DNA of 34,547 bases from contig NZ_WBKM01000075.1 of NCBI RefSeq assembly GCF_015714725.1, forward strand, positions 1 to 34,547, in the 5' to 3' direction. The notes beneath the pieces were generated by a model. The model was not told the DNA's origin. It was given only the letters and a program-made list of their open reading frames with translations, and did no database searches. Source of the DNA: Nostoc sp. WHI. Lineage in GTDB: Bacteria; Cyanobacteriota; Cyanobacteriia; Cyanobacteriales; Nostocaceae. Below are positions 1-7,868 of this stretch, in pieces (the first letter of the stretch is position 1; each line of letters opens with the position of its first letter). Position numbers and translations under genes: made by a program.

Positions 1-2478
1 ACTGCTATGACCTTTGAGAGTTTGTAACTCCTGCCCCTGGCGATTCCACAACTTCACCGTGTTGTCAGAACTTGCAGAGGCAATGGTTTGGCCGTCGGGG
101 CTAAATGCCACGCCCCAAACCCAACTGCTATGACCTTTGAGAGTTTGTAACACCTGCCTCTGGCGATTCCACAGCTTCACCGTGTTGTCAGAACTTGCAG
201 AGGCAATGGTTTGGCCGTCGGGGCTAAATGCCACGCCCAAAACCTCACTGCTATGACCTTTGAGAGTTTGTAACTCCTGCCCCTGGCGATTCCACAGCTT
301 CACCGTGTTGTCATCACTTGCAGAGGCAATGGTTTGGCCGTCGGGGCTAAATGCCACGTCCCTAACCGAACTGCTATGACCTTTGAGAGTTTGTAACTGC
401 TGCCCCTGGCGATTCCACAACTTCACCGTCTTGTCATCACTTGCAGAGGCAATGGTTTGGCCGTCGGGGCTAAATGCCACGCCCCTAACCCAACTGCTAT
501 GACCTTCTAGCCGATTACGTTCCTTAACTCCATAAATTACCTGCTGGAGTGTGGCTACTGCTAAAACGCGGGTATCTGGTTCTACATTTTTATTTGGTGT
601 TTTGAGTTGTTTTCCTACCTTCAAGCCTGCTACTAAAGCATCAAGTTCTAAATTTGATGCCATCAGATTTTGTGATTTGAGGCTATTGGCAAGAATTTCA
701 GCATTTATCCGACGTTTATCCGCATCTGCTTTCGCGGCGATTGCTTGCTGTTCTTGTTTCTGGGCAATATTTCGCTGATTTTCAGCCTCTGCCTGTCTGT
801 CTTTAGCTAATTGTTCAGCAGTTTTTGTTTTATCAAGTGCATTTGCTAACTTTTTTCCTCTTTCTTCAGCTAATTGTTGTGCAAATTTTGCTTGCTCCTC
901 TCCTTTTTTAGCTCTTTCACTCTCCTTATTAGCAATGCGCTTTTGCTTTTCTGCCTCCCGGCGTTGTTCCTCTGCTGTTTTCTGCTGTGTTCGCGCATTT
1001 TCAGCTTCTCGCGTTGCGTTATTACGTTGAGTTTCTGCTTCTTGACGCTGTTGTTTTTCTCTATCGCCGGCATCTTGGGCAATCAGACGTTGGTCATTCA
1101 CATACACAGCCACTCCCGTCATTAAAACCGAAAATACTACCAGCACAGCTACATAAGGCAGTGCAGGTTTAAGCTGTTCCCACCTATCCCGCAAGTTAAA
1201 CGGCAAATGTTTATTAATCCACTTGTCATCAAAGACTTGCCGATAGATTTGATTCCGCACCCGCAAAACATTATTCTCTCGCCGCACCACCCCCGATAGC
1301 TTCAAGTGAGATTTAGCTAAAGACTGCTCCTCATCAACAACCGCCCGCTTACCCCAGCGAATCTCGCGGTAAATAGTCAAAACCTCCGGGTCTGGTGAGC
1401 GTTTAGTCAGCATATCTCGCACAAACTGCAAGTTATTGTCTTGCTCACTCATGGCGCCGAAAAATGTGCTGCTAACTATCTTGTCTACATCGGCTGCGGA
1501 TAAGACTTGATCCCCCCTAACCCCCCTTAAAAAGGGGGGAACCGTCTCTGTGCTGTCTACATCGTCTGCGGATAAGACTTGATCCCCCCTAACCCCCCTT
1601 AAAAAGGTGGGAACCGTCTCTGTGCTGTCTACATCGTCTGCGGATGAGACTTGATCCTCCCTGGCCCACGTAAAAAAGGGGGAAACCCTCTTGCCCCCCT
1701 TTTGAAGGGGGGTTGGGGGGATCAAAACCAATGCGCCACAAAGACGCTGCGTTAAATAAGGATGTCCCCCCGTCCACTTCAACACCCGGCGTAATATCTC
1801 CTTGGACTCATCGCTAGCTAATCCCAATCCTTCAGCCAAGGGCAAAGCTTCCTCAACGGTAAAATCAGTTAAATCTACACGCTGTCCAATATTAAACGGG
1901 GTGCGCTTGGCATCGCGGATTAAATCGCCGGGAGTCGCTACCCCCATTAAGACAAAAGAAAGCCGCCCAAACTCAGGATTAGTCGCACGGGCAACATAGA
2001 GATAACGAATGGCAATAAAAAAATCATCGGTAAAATTTAGGCTGAGGGTAGAGTCAATTTCATCCACAAAAATCACAACTTGCCCCTCAACCTCAGCCAG
2101 CAAAACCCGCTCAAAAAACTGTGTCAGCCGTTGCGATACTCCCAAATGCTCATGTTCTTGCCACCAACTCACCACATCTGTATCAAACATGAGTTGGTCA
2201 TCTAGTTTGACCAAAAAGCCAAAATACCACTGTTCTGCTGTGACATTTGCCCCCAATTCTTGAAGGTCAACAATTACCGAGCGAATTCCTTCGTCCCTTA
2301 ATGTTTCTGCCGTGCGTACCATTAAGCTAGACTTACCCATTTGGCGCGGCGTGAGAACATAAGCGAAAGTTGCCGACTTACATAAACCGAGCAGTTCCTC
2401 ATCAGCTTGACGGGGAATGTAAATACCACCACCAGCCTGTACAGTCCCCCCAACAGTGTAAATACTTGAATTATTCAT
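1..2478 (-). CDS. AAA-like ATPase with transmembrane helix, coiled coil and C-terminal WD40 repeats (3' end outside window)
   Basis: One uninterrupted minus-strand frame runs off the left edge. The N-terminal AAA-like (AAA_35 type) module has a P-loop TPRQMGKSS (residues 43-51) and a Walker B VVIFVDEID (134-142), with GHPYL near 242. Residues 256-327 are encoded by a 72-bp tandem repeat listed separately. A single transmembrane helix lies near 440-460, followed by a charged Gln/Glu/Lys-rich coiled coil to about 590. From about residue 660 there are WD40 repeats of 41 residues (123 bp), at least four in the window, with cores such as AFSPDGQTIASAS. The DNA of these repeats is almost identical, which suggests recent duplication or gene conversion. 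The start at 2478 has GGGG six bases upstream; an in-frame ATG lies at 2484. The family is common in cyanobacteria as a presumed signalling or STAND-like ATPase with a WD40 sensor; the ligand is unknown. It follows the TIR/AAA gene in the same direction. Confidence 0.9.
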   Translation of the reverse strand, partial: MNNSSIYTVGGTVQAGGGIYIPRQADEELLGLCKSATFAYVLTPRQMGKSSLMVRTAETLRDEGIRSVIVDLQELGANVTAEQWYFGFLVKLDDQLMFDTDVVSWWQEHEHLGVSQRLTQFFERVLLAEVEGQVVIFVDEIDSTLSLNFTDDFFIAIRYLYVARATNPEFGRLSFVLMGVATPGDLIRDAKRTPFNIGQRVDLTDFTVEEALPLAEGLGLASDESKEILRRVLKWTGGHPYLTQRLCGALVLIPPTPLQKGGKRVSPFFTWAREDQVSSADDVDSTETVPTFLRGVRGDQVLSADDVDSTETVPPFLRGVRGDQVLSAADVDKIVSSTFFGAMSEQDNNLQFVRDMLTKRSPDPEVLTIYREIRWGKRAVVDEEQSLAKSHLKLSGVVRRENNVLRVRNQIYRQVFDDKWINKHLPFNLRDRWEQLKPALPYVAVLVVFSVLMTGVAVYVNDQRLIAQDAGDREKQQRQEAETQRNNATREAENARTQQKTAEEQRREAEKQKRIANKESERAKKGEEQAKFAQQLAEERGKKLANALDKTKTAEQLAKDRQAEAENQRNIAQKQEQQAIAAKADADKRRINAEILANSLKSQNLMASNLELDALVAGLKVGKQLKTPNKNVEPDTRVLAVATLQQVIYGVKERNRLEGHSSWVRGVAFSPDGQTIASASDDKTVKLWNRQGQQLQTLKGHSSSVRDVAFSPDGQTIASASDDNTVKLWNRQGQELQTLKGHSSEVLGVAFSPDGQTIASASSDNTVKLWNRQRQVLQTLKGHSSWVWGVAFSPDGQTIASASSDNTVKLWNRQGQELQTLKGHSS
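1498..1713 (-). repeat. 72-bp tandem repeat, three units, inside the ATPase coding region
   Basis: Units start at 1498, 1570 and 1642 (period 72 bp = 24 codons); the third unit is degenerate. Each carries a C-run/G-run palindrome (CCCCCCTTAAAAAGGGGGG type) of the kind seen between genes in Nostoc. The frame stays open through all three, adding repeated peptides such as DQVLSADDVDSTETV just after the AAA-like module and before the transmembrane helix. A second half-palindrome at 1690-1724 extends the element. Confidence 0.85.
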
Positions 2479-2498
2479 GCTCATCCCCCATCATCCCT

Positions 2499-2608
2499 CG
2501 TTCCCTGACTCTGGCAGGGAATGCCTACAAGGAGGCTCTGCCTCCAGACTTCATAATCAGAGGCAGAGCCTCTGTGAGAGCATTCCCAGTCTCCGACTGG
2601 GAACGAGG
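2499..2608. repeat. Dispersed multi-hairpin repeat, copy 1
   Basis: Four consecutive small hairpins separate the two ATPase genes: TTCCCTG/CAGGGAA, GGAGGC/GCCTCC, AGAGGC/GCCTCT and TTCCCAGTC/GACTGGGAA, ending in GAACGAGG. A close copy with the same order of hairpins lies at 10853-10963 and a shortened one at 30656-30705. It may act as a transcript processing or termination site between 4176-2641 and 2478-1; that role is inference. Confidence 0.8.
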
Positions 2609-2640
2609 TGACAGTTCCGCCGACGATGTAAGTAGTTGGA

Positions 2641-4176
2641 TTAGCCACGCAAATGCTCCCGGAAATAATCAGCATAAAGTTGACAACGGGGAAGCACTAC
2701 ACGCCCTTGTCGGCGCACTAAACCTGCACCCCGCAAGCGGAAAAAAATGCTCTCATCTTCACAGGTGTTCTGGTGAATTACTTGGAACATACCCTTAACC
2801 AACTCTTGTTTGTTATGCAGCCGGAAAAGGTGGTTACGTAGATGATTGCCAAAAAGACCATTATCTGCGATCGCATTGGCAAATAGTTCGGTAGGATAGA
2901 GGCGTGCGATCGCAACTGAGTAAAGTGCAAGGCGGACTAAATAAGGATGTCCACCCAGCAACGCCATCAATTGCTTCTCTTCATTGGCATTGATGGGTGA
3001 ACCATGACGGCGGTTAAGGTCAGCAACCTGTGCTGCTGTAAAGTCCTCTAAATCAATTACTAGCCCAACATTAAAGGGAGATTGGTTAAGATTATCAATT
3101 AATTGGTAGGGTTCCGTGGAAGTAACCAGCGCTAAATCCAGTTGCTTCCAAATGGGAGTAGTGGCGCGGCTATTATGCCAGCTTCGCAGCATTCCAAAGA
3201 AATCAGAGCGAAAATCAGTATCAAAGACCCTTTCAACTTCATCCATCGCTAAGACAATGGGGTTGCCAAACTCCTTGAGCAAATAGCGACCGACATAGCG
3301 AGTGCAACGCTGACTATTGCCCAAAGGCATATTCCAATACTCATCAACCTTATCAGTCATTTCCAGTTCATCAGTTAACCAAGTACAGAACTGGCGAAAG
3401 AAAAGATCAGCATTAGTCAGGGCGGCTTTATCAAACAATTGGAAATCCAGCAAAGCAACCCGCTTTCCTGCATTTACAGCAGTATGAATTGTGCGGATTA
3501 ACAGCGAACTCTTGCCCATTTGTCGGGGGCCTTTAATTGTAATTGTCACACCCTGCCGCTCAATAGTCTGCAAAGCAAGTGCATCAGATGAGCGTTCCAC
3601 ATAAAAAGCAGATTGCGCTTCCATAGTTCCTTCCGGCATTTCCAGCGAAACAGGCTGTGCTGAAGGAAAGGGACGGAGTAGCAGTGACGGCTCACTCATC
3701 TGGAGTAAGTCTGCTTTCGATTTTTCTTCACTGATAGCCAATGCACCGCCAGAGACAGCCTGCAATAACTCTGCAATCAAACGCGGCGTATCATTCTCAT
3801 CTTTCCAGAATGCCCAATTAATCCCATTTAAATAAGCACTCAAGGGATATAGGAACGGTTCTTGATACGCCAGACGCACTGGGAGAATTATGGGGCATCC
3901 TGCTTGTGATTTTGCCAAGTGGTGTGCTGTCTCTATTTCTGCAACCACCATCTCACTGTTAGTTGACAAGGCTGAAAGGAAAGTAATCAGAAAATCAGCT
4001 TGACGGATTTCTGCCTCAATACATTCAGCCCAGCGTGTACCAACAGACATGGTTTGGTCGATAAAAACTTTGTGCTGCTGCGATAGTGCCTCGTAGACTT
4101 GCACCGCCACCGGTTCATCGGGGCTAGCATTACGCTTATAGCTGATGAAGATGCGTTTAGCCTGTGAGTTTAACAT
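2641..4176 (-). CDS. TIR domain - AAA-like ATPase fusion protein
   Basis: The 511-residue protein starts with a TIR domain (about 5-130): RIFISYKR at 8-15, then STNSEMVVAEIETA, where E80 sits at the position of the catalytic glutamate of NAD-cleaving TIR domains. From about 185 an AAA-like (AAA_35 type) ATPase follows, with P-loop GPRQMGKSS (216-224), Walker B IVLAMDEVER (307-316) and a GHPYL motif shared with the neighbouring ATPase. No transmembrane helix is visible. AAGG lies about nine bases before the start ATG. TIR domains in bacteria act as NADases or signal producers in defence, or as scaffolds; the sequence alone does not decide which. It lies upstream of the AAA-WD40 gene in the same direction, separated by a multi-hairpin repeat, so the two may be co-expressed. 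A joint function is inference. Confidence 0.9.
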   Translation of the reverse strand: MLNSQAKRIFISYKRNASPDEPVAVQVYEALSQQHKVFIDQTMSVGTRWAECIEAEIRQADFLITFLSALSTNSEMVVAEIETAHHLAKSQAGCPIILPVRLAYQEPFLYPLSAYLNGINWAFWKDENDTPRLIAELLQAVSGGALAISEEKSKADLLQMSEPSLLLRPFPSAQPVSLEMPEGTMEAQSAFYVERSSDALALQTIERQGVTITIKGPRQMGKSSLLIRTIHTAVNAGKRVALLDFQLFDKAALTNADLFFRQFCTWLTDELEMTDKVDEYWNMPLGNSQRCTRYVGRYLLKEFGNPIVLAMDEVERVFDTDFRSDFFGMLRSWHNSRATTPIWKQLDLALVTSTEPYQLIDNLNQSPFNVGLVIDLEDFTAAQVADLNRRHGSPINANEEKQLMALLGGHPYLVRLALYSVAIARLYPTELFANAIADNGLFGNHLRNHLFRLHNKQELVKGMFQVIHQNTCEDESIFFRLRGAGLVRRQGRVVLPRCQLYADYFREHLRG

Positions 4177-4405
4177 TACTATTAACCTTGTCTTCCTTCA
4201 GCTCTTTGAATGGAAAAGCTTATCTAGTTGCGAGTTAATCTTGTACCGAAGTTGAGTAATTGTGTGTTTTGTCATCCAAGGGTAGCTTTTCCCTTTTTTG
4301 AGGATTAGCTGAAAAAATCAGGATTTTATTCACAGCGCTATCAATTAAATACACTCTACTACAGCGCAGTTGCAGGCAATTACCGACAGCACTAAAAAAT
4401 TGCTC

Positions 4406-4735
4406 ACGGAGTTCAAAGACTCGTGAACGGAGTTCAAAGACTCATTGACGGAGTTCAAAGACTCGTTGACGGAGTTCAAAGACTCGTTGACGGAGCTAAA
4501 AGACTCAACGACGGAGCTAAAAGACTCGACGACGGAGTTCAAAGACTCGTTGACGGAGCTAAAAGACTCGTTGACGGAGCTAAAAGACTCGACGACGGAG
4601 TTCAAAGACTCGTTGACGGAGCTAAAAGACTCGACGACGGAGTTCAAAGACTCGTTGACGGAGCTAAAAGACTCAACGACGGAGCTAAAAGACTCAACGA
4701 CGGAGTTCAAAGACTCATTGACGGAGCTAAAAGAC
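4406..4735. repeat. 21-bp tandem array, 16 units
   Basis: Sixteen units of 21 bp (last one partial) share ACGGAG, then TTC or CTA, then AAAGACTC or AAAAGACTC, then a variable end. Because 21 is divisible by three, several frames stay open on both strands, giving 120-150 residue heptad-repeat ORFs (plus strand from 4423 and 4445, minus strand from 4758). The plus frame from 4445 reads (L/T)TE(F/L)KDS, with hydrophobic a/d positions as in a coiled coil. In that frame unit 1 ends in TGA (4424-4426), the ATG lies inside the array and no ribosome binding site is seen. I call it a repeat; it may be the remnant of a coiled-coil gene. Confidence 0.85.
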
Positions 4736-4909
4736 CAGGTACAAAATTCAAACCACAAGATGCAAAAATGCCAGCGCCAGAAAATGAAGCGATACCTGCG
4801 GCCAGCTTGTCTATGAGAGGCTACGCCAACGCAGCACGGATTTTGAACTTATTAACACCACTGATACACAATCAACTGAATTAAGGCTGATGTTCAGGCA
4901 ATTAAACCC

Positions 4910-5029
4910 GGGAGCATCTCAGTTTTGCAAATATACCAGATGAGAAAAAAGATTCTTGCTCCCTCTCCTTAGTAAGGAGAGGGTTGGGGTGAGGTTTTAC
5001 AAAGCTTTTTACGAAAGTGAGATGCTCCC
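4910..5029. mobile_element. 120-bp MITE-like element, copy 1
   Basis: The element begins GGGAGCATCTCA and ends TGAGATGCTCCC (12-bp perfect terminal inverted repeats, about 22 bp with mismatches). The interior holds the hairpin CCCTCTCCTTAGTAAGGAGAGGG. ATTAAACC lies on both sides (4901-4908, 5030-5037). It has no coding capacity, so mobilisation would need a transposase in trans. Confidence 0.75.
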
Positions 5030-5037
5030 ATTAAACC

Positions 5038-5157
5038 GGGAGCATCTCAGTTTTGCAAATATACCAGATGAGAAAAAAGATTCTTGCTCCCTCTCCTTAG
5101 TAAGGAGAGGGTTGGGGTGAGGTTTTACAAAGCTTTTTACGAAAGTGAGATGCTCCC
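5038..5157. mobile_element. 120-bp MITE-like element, copy 2
   Basis: This copy is identical to 4910-5029 across all 120 bp. It is separated from copy 1 by ATTAAACC, and the same octamer follows at 5158-5165. The pattern octamer-element-octamer-element-octamer suggests a recent tandem duplication including one flank, or a second insertion into the same target. Confidence 0.75.
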
Positions 5158-5180
5158 ATTAAACCCCACCTAAAACCATA

Positions 5181-5202
5181 AAAGCCTGCATAGGCAGGCT
5201 TT
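5181..5202 (-). terminator. Probable intrinsic terminator of the lipoprotein gene at 5271-5924
   Basis: A perfect 9-bp stem AAAGCCTGC / GCAGGCTTT with a 4-base loop lies about 70 bases past the stop codon. On the minus strand it is followed by a T-rich stretch (TTTTATGGTTTT). Confidence 0.6.
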
Positions 5203-5270
5203 ACTTGGGTAGCCCTAGACTTTAGTCTGTGGGCACTTTCAGATTTTTGCAACAGATGAAATGACTAATT

Positions 5271-5924
5271 TCAATCAATGTCTCTGACTGTCTTCTTTAC
5301 TGCGTCGCCAGCATTCTCAGCAGTGCGCTGAACATTCTTACCAGCATCCTTAGCCGTGCGCTGAACATTTTTACCAGCATCCTCAGCTCCACGCTGAACA
5401 TTTTTTGTCAAGTCTTTGGCTGCATTTTGGGTATCTTCGGCAGCATTCTGGGTATTACCCTTGAGATTTTCAATTCCTCGCTGAGTCCCCTTAACAACAC
5501 CCTTCCGAACTTCTTCAGCAGAACTGCCAATATCTTCACCCAGGTTCTTCACTCTTTCACCAAGGGGTGTACCTTCTTGGTAATTTTTTACATATTGCTC
5601 TCGGCTGTCAATTCCCTTCTGCTCAACATTTTTTTGAGCATTTTTTGCTAAGGCATCACCTCTATCATTCGCTGCCTTTTCATCCTTCGCTCTGGGATCT
5701 ACATCACTAAAATTATTAATCCCACCAGCAGGAGAAGAGAGAGGAGTATCTTTTGTGGGATCGTATCGTTTGGAATAAGGTGATTGAGCATCAGGCTGTG
5801 CTGGCTGTGTTGCTATTCCAGGATCTCCACAAGCTTGTGTCAGAAATATAAATATTCCTGCAAAAAAAACAGTTAAAACTTTCAATGGACGAATATTTTT
5901 CAGCCAAGTCATTGCTTTTTTCAT
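5271..5924 (-). CDS. Small cyanobacterial lipoprotein with amphipathic 11-mer-like repeats
   Basis: The start at 5924 is chosen because AAGGAG lies eight bases upstream; a longer frame begins at 5978 without such a site. The 217-residue product opens MKKAMTWLKNIRPLKVLTVFF and has a hydrophobic helix ending in a lipobox, LTQAC, so it should be exported and lipid-anchored. The mature part is hydrophilic and mostly helical. Its last 80 residues repeat NVQR-(G/T)A-(E/K)DAGK blocks, resembling LEA or apolipoprotein-like amphipathic helices. The N-terminus closely matches the neighbouring gene at 6024-6590 (IRxxxxLTxFxAGxxxxxxxAC), so the two are paralogues or at least share a leader module. They may correspond to the cyanobacterial DUF6658 family; this is from memory. 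Function unknown. Confidence 0.85.
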   Translation of the reverse strand: MKKAMTWLKNIRPLKVLTVFFAGIFIFLTQACGDPGIATQPAQPDAQSPYSKRYDPTKDTPLSSPAGGINNFSDVDPRAKDEKAANDRGDALAKNAQKNVEQKGIDSREQYVKNYQEGTPLGERVKNLGEDIGSSAEEVRKGVVKGTQRGIENLKGNTQNAAEDTQNAAKDLTKNVQRGAEDAGKNVQRTAKDAGKNVQRTAENAGDAVKKTVRDID

Positions 5925-6023
5925 AGTCGTAACTCCTTGCATTTTTGTGACTAAATTAAACTTCAACGAAGATGGCATTTAGAATTGATTTCCAATTCTA
6001 AGCACTAAGACATAATAAGACTT

Positions 6024-6590
6024 TTATCTGCCTACTGCTGGATTTTTTTGTAATTCAGGTCTGGCATTCGCTTCATCTGCCTTATCTTTTAAAAAGCCGG
6101 AAGCTTCTTCAACAGCATCTGTTACAGTATCAAGACGCTCTTGAACCCGAATTCCTAAATCTAGTTCATTCTGAATCAAACTACCTGGTTCAGGTTGTTG
6201 GAAGTCCTTCTCTGTGATGATTGGCAGTTCTGCTTCTTTCTGAACTCGACCTGCTGGTGTCTCGGCACCAGGATAAAGTAGCTTAGATTCTCTATTCGCA
6301 GCAATCAACAATTGCGAACTTAGTTGTAAGCTAGCTTGGTCATCTCCCTGATTGGCTTTTGGATTTGCTATTTTTGGATCGGTAGACATTCTGTAGTTGC
6401 TATACTTGTCTCCACCATTCTTATAGGGATTGTTTGCTCCCCCAGCTTGAACAGCAGGATTTTGTGGATTTGCACCTTGAGCATTTGCCCCACTACAAGC
6501 AGTGCTAACTATCAACAATAGTCCAGCTAAAAAGATAGTTAATATCTGGCGCAATCTTATTTTTTTCAAAAATACTCTCACAGCGTTCAT
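6024..6590 (-). CDS. Small cyanobacterial lipoprotein, paralogue of the downstream gene
   Basis: The 188-residue protein begins MNAVRVFLKKIRLRQILTIF and has a signal helix ending in the lipobox VSTAC. After the Cys comes an Asn/Gly/Gln-rich segment and then a hydrophilic, mainly helical domain (about 85-188). GGAGG lies about six bases before the ATG. The 99-base gap to the next lipoprotein gene contains an 8-bp-stem hairpin (5980-6000). The same leader architecture in both genes suggests a duplicated pair on one transcript. Beyond the leader they differ: this one lacks the repeated NVQR helices. I do not recognise a function. Confidence 0.85.
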   Translation of the reverse strand: MNAVRVFLKKIRLRQILTIFLAGLLLIVSTACSGANAQGANPQNPAVQAGGANNPYKNGGDKYSNYRMSTDPKIANPKANQGDDQASLQLSSQLLIAANRESKLLYPGAETPAGRVQKEAELPIITEKDFQQPEPGSLIQNELDLGIRVQERLDTVTDAVEEASGFLKDKADEANARPELQKNPAVGR

Positions 6591-6935
6591 CTAGTCCTCC
6601 TTACCAAAATATTTATTAATAAGCTAAAGCTTTGCTGAATCATTGGATTCATCAACAAATCATTATGCTTATTTTGGTTGCCTAATCTTTGATAACCTCT
6701 ATTAAGGATATGAATAATAAAATTAACTTTACCTCTAGCGCAGGCCACATTTTAATTAGGATAGATATAATATTTTTATCTAACTCTAGAGAGATATAAA
6801 ATAAAACAATATATTTTTCGCAAAAGAACTACATAAACCTGTTTAACACTTCAAAAGCTTTGGATAGGTAGCTGATGAACTTTAATAGTTTAGGCATTCA
6901 GTCCTTGTTGCTCTAACCGTTAAATTACTAAATTA
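6591..6935. other. AT-rich divergent intergenic region
   Basis: This is the 345-bp region between the divergent lipoprotein and membrane-protein genes. It must hold promoters for both directions. I see no clear repeat, RNA gene or convincing -35/-10 pair. Confidence 0.5.
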
Positions 6936-7856
6936 ATGAAGCAATTTTTACGCTGGATAATTTTGGGGGGAACGCTGTTTTTTTTAGGGAAAGCTCTGAG
7001 GGATAATTGGATTGAAGTGACTGCTATCCGCATTGATGGGGTAGCATGGGCAATTATAGCGATCGCTACAGGAGTCACTTTACTAGCACATACTTGGGCA
7101 GGCTGGATCTGGACTTGGATTCTCCAAGAGTTAAATCAACCCGTATCATCTTCCCAGTTCATCCAAGTTTACCTCAAAACGAACATAGCTAAATACTTAC
7201 CAGGCAATATCTGGCATCACTACGGGCGAATTGTCGCCGCCAAAAATGCCAATATTTCAACTGGTGCAGCCACCTTAAGCGTTTTGCTGGAACCGCTACT
7301 CATGCTAGCAGCTGCTTTAATCATCATTATCCTATGCAGTAGCCAATTTGCAGCAGCTAATACTACCCTTATTCTGCAAATACTACAATTACTGAGTTTA
7401 GCTGTAGTTCTTTGTGCGATTCATCCTTGGTTTTTAAACCCAGTTATCCGCTTTTTGTACAGATTGAAATCAAAAAAGTCTGCTGTCACCACTGAGTCAA
7501 CCGTTCCCTTCACTCTTAAAAAGTATCCCCTACGGCCTTTGTTAGGAGAATTGGGCTTTTTGGGACTACGCGCCACCGGATTTATATTAACTATGTTTGC
7601 CCTGGATTCGTTAAATGTGAATCAAATTCCTTTGTTGTTAGGGGCTTTTAGTTGCGCTTGGTTGTTGGGGTTTATCATTCCGGGTGCGCCTGGCGGGTTA
7701 GGTGTGTTTGAAGCGACTGCCTATGAACTTTTGCGACACAACTTTCCCTCTGCTATAGTATTTAGTGCGATCGCTTTATATCGCCTCATTAGTATCCTCG
7801 CTGAAACTGCGGGTGCTGCTTTGGCTTGGTTAGACGAACGCCTTGCTAAATCATGA
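6936..7856 (+). CDS. Lysylphosphatidylglycerol synthase transmembrane region-like (UPF0104/AglD2-type) membrane protein
   Basis: The 306-residue polytopic membrane protein has about seven or eight hydrophobic helices. The motif KYLPGNIWHHYGR at residues 86-98 and the C-terminal GFIIPGAPGGLGVFEA segment are hallmarks of the LPG_synthase_TM family (PF03706). Members are proposed lipid flippases or parts of lipid and glycan synthesis systems in the inner membrane. The C-terminal aminoacyl-transferase domain of full MprF is absent, as in most stand-alone members. No strong ribosome binding site precedes the ATG. The gene converges with 7869-9188, with only 12 bases between stops. The substrate cannot be told from the sequence. 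Confidence 0.85.
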   Translation: MKQFLRWIILGGTLFFLGKALRDNWIEVTAIRIDGVAWAIIAIATGVTLLAHTWAGWIWTWILQELNQPVSSSQFIQVYLKTNIAKYLPGNIWHHYGRIVAAKNANISTGAATLSVLLEPLLMLAAALIIIILCSSQFAAANTTLILQILQLLSLAVVLCAIHPWFLNPVIRFLYRLKSKKSAVTTESTVPFTLKKYPLRPLLGELGFLGLRATGFILTMFALDSLNVNQIPLLLGAFSCAWLLGFIIPGAPGGLGVFEATAYELLRHNFPSAIVFSAIALYRLISILAETAGAALAWLDERLAKS

Positions 7857-7868
7857 ATCAGGCAAAAC

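Noticed and set aside
551..2263. Plus-strand ORFs of 61-84 residues (551-778, 874-1125, 1802-1999, 2009-2263)
   Set aside because: They lie antisense to a continuous, clearly conserved AAA-WD40 frame and have low-complexity or odd composition.
2370..2798. Plus-strand ORF of 142 residues across the end of both ATPase genes
   Set aside because: It is built from antisense coding DNA and the multi-hairpin repeat; no family features or ribosome site.
4406..4735. CRISPR array
   Set aside because: Units are contiguous 21-mers with no unique spacers and no cas genes nearby.
4345..4884. Heptad-repeat ORFs on both strands (4345-4758 minus, 4423-4884 plus, 4445-4816 plus)
   Set aside because: Any 21-bp array without stops gives such ORFs; no ribosome binding site, and an in-frame TGA in unit 1. 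Reported as a repeat with coding status open.
5427..5651. Plus-strand hydrophobic ORF of 74 residues
   Set aside because: It is the antisense of the lipoprotein gene 5271-5924; hydrophobicity comes from reverse reading of Lys/Glu/Asn codons.
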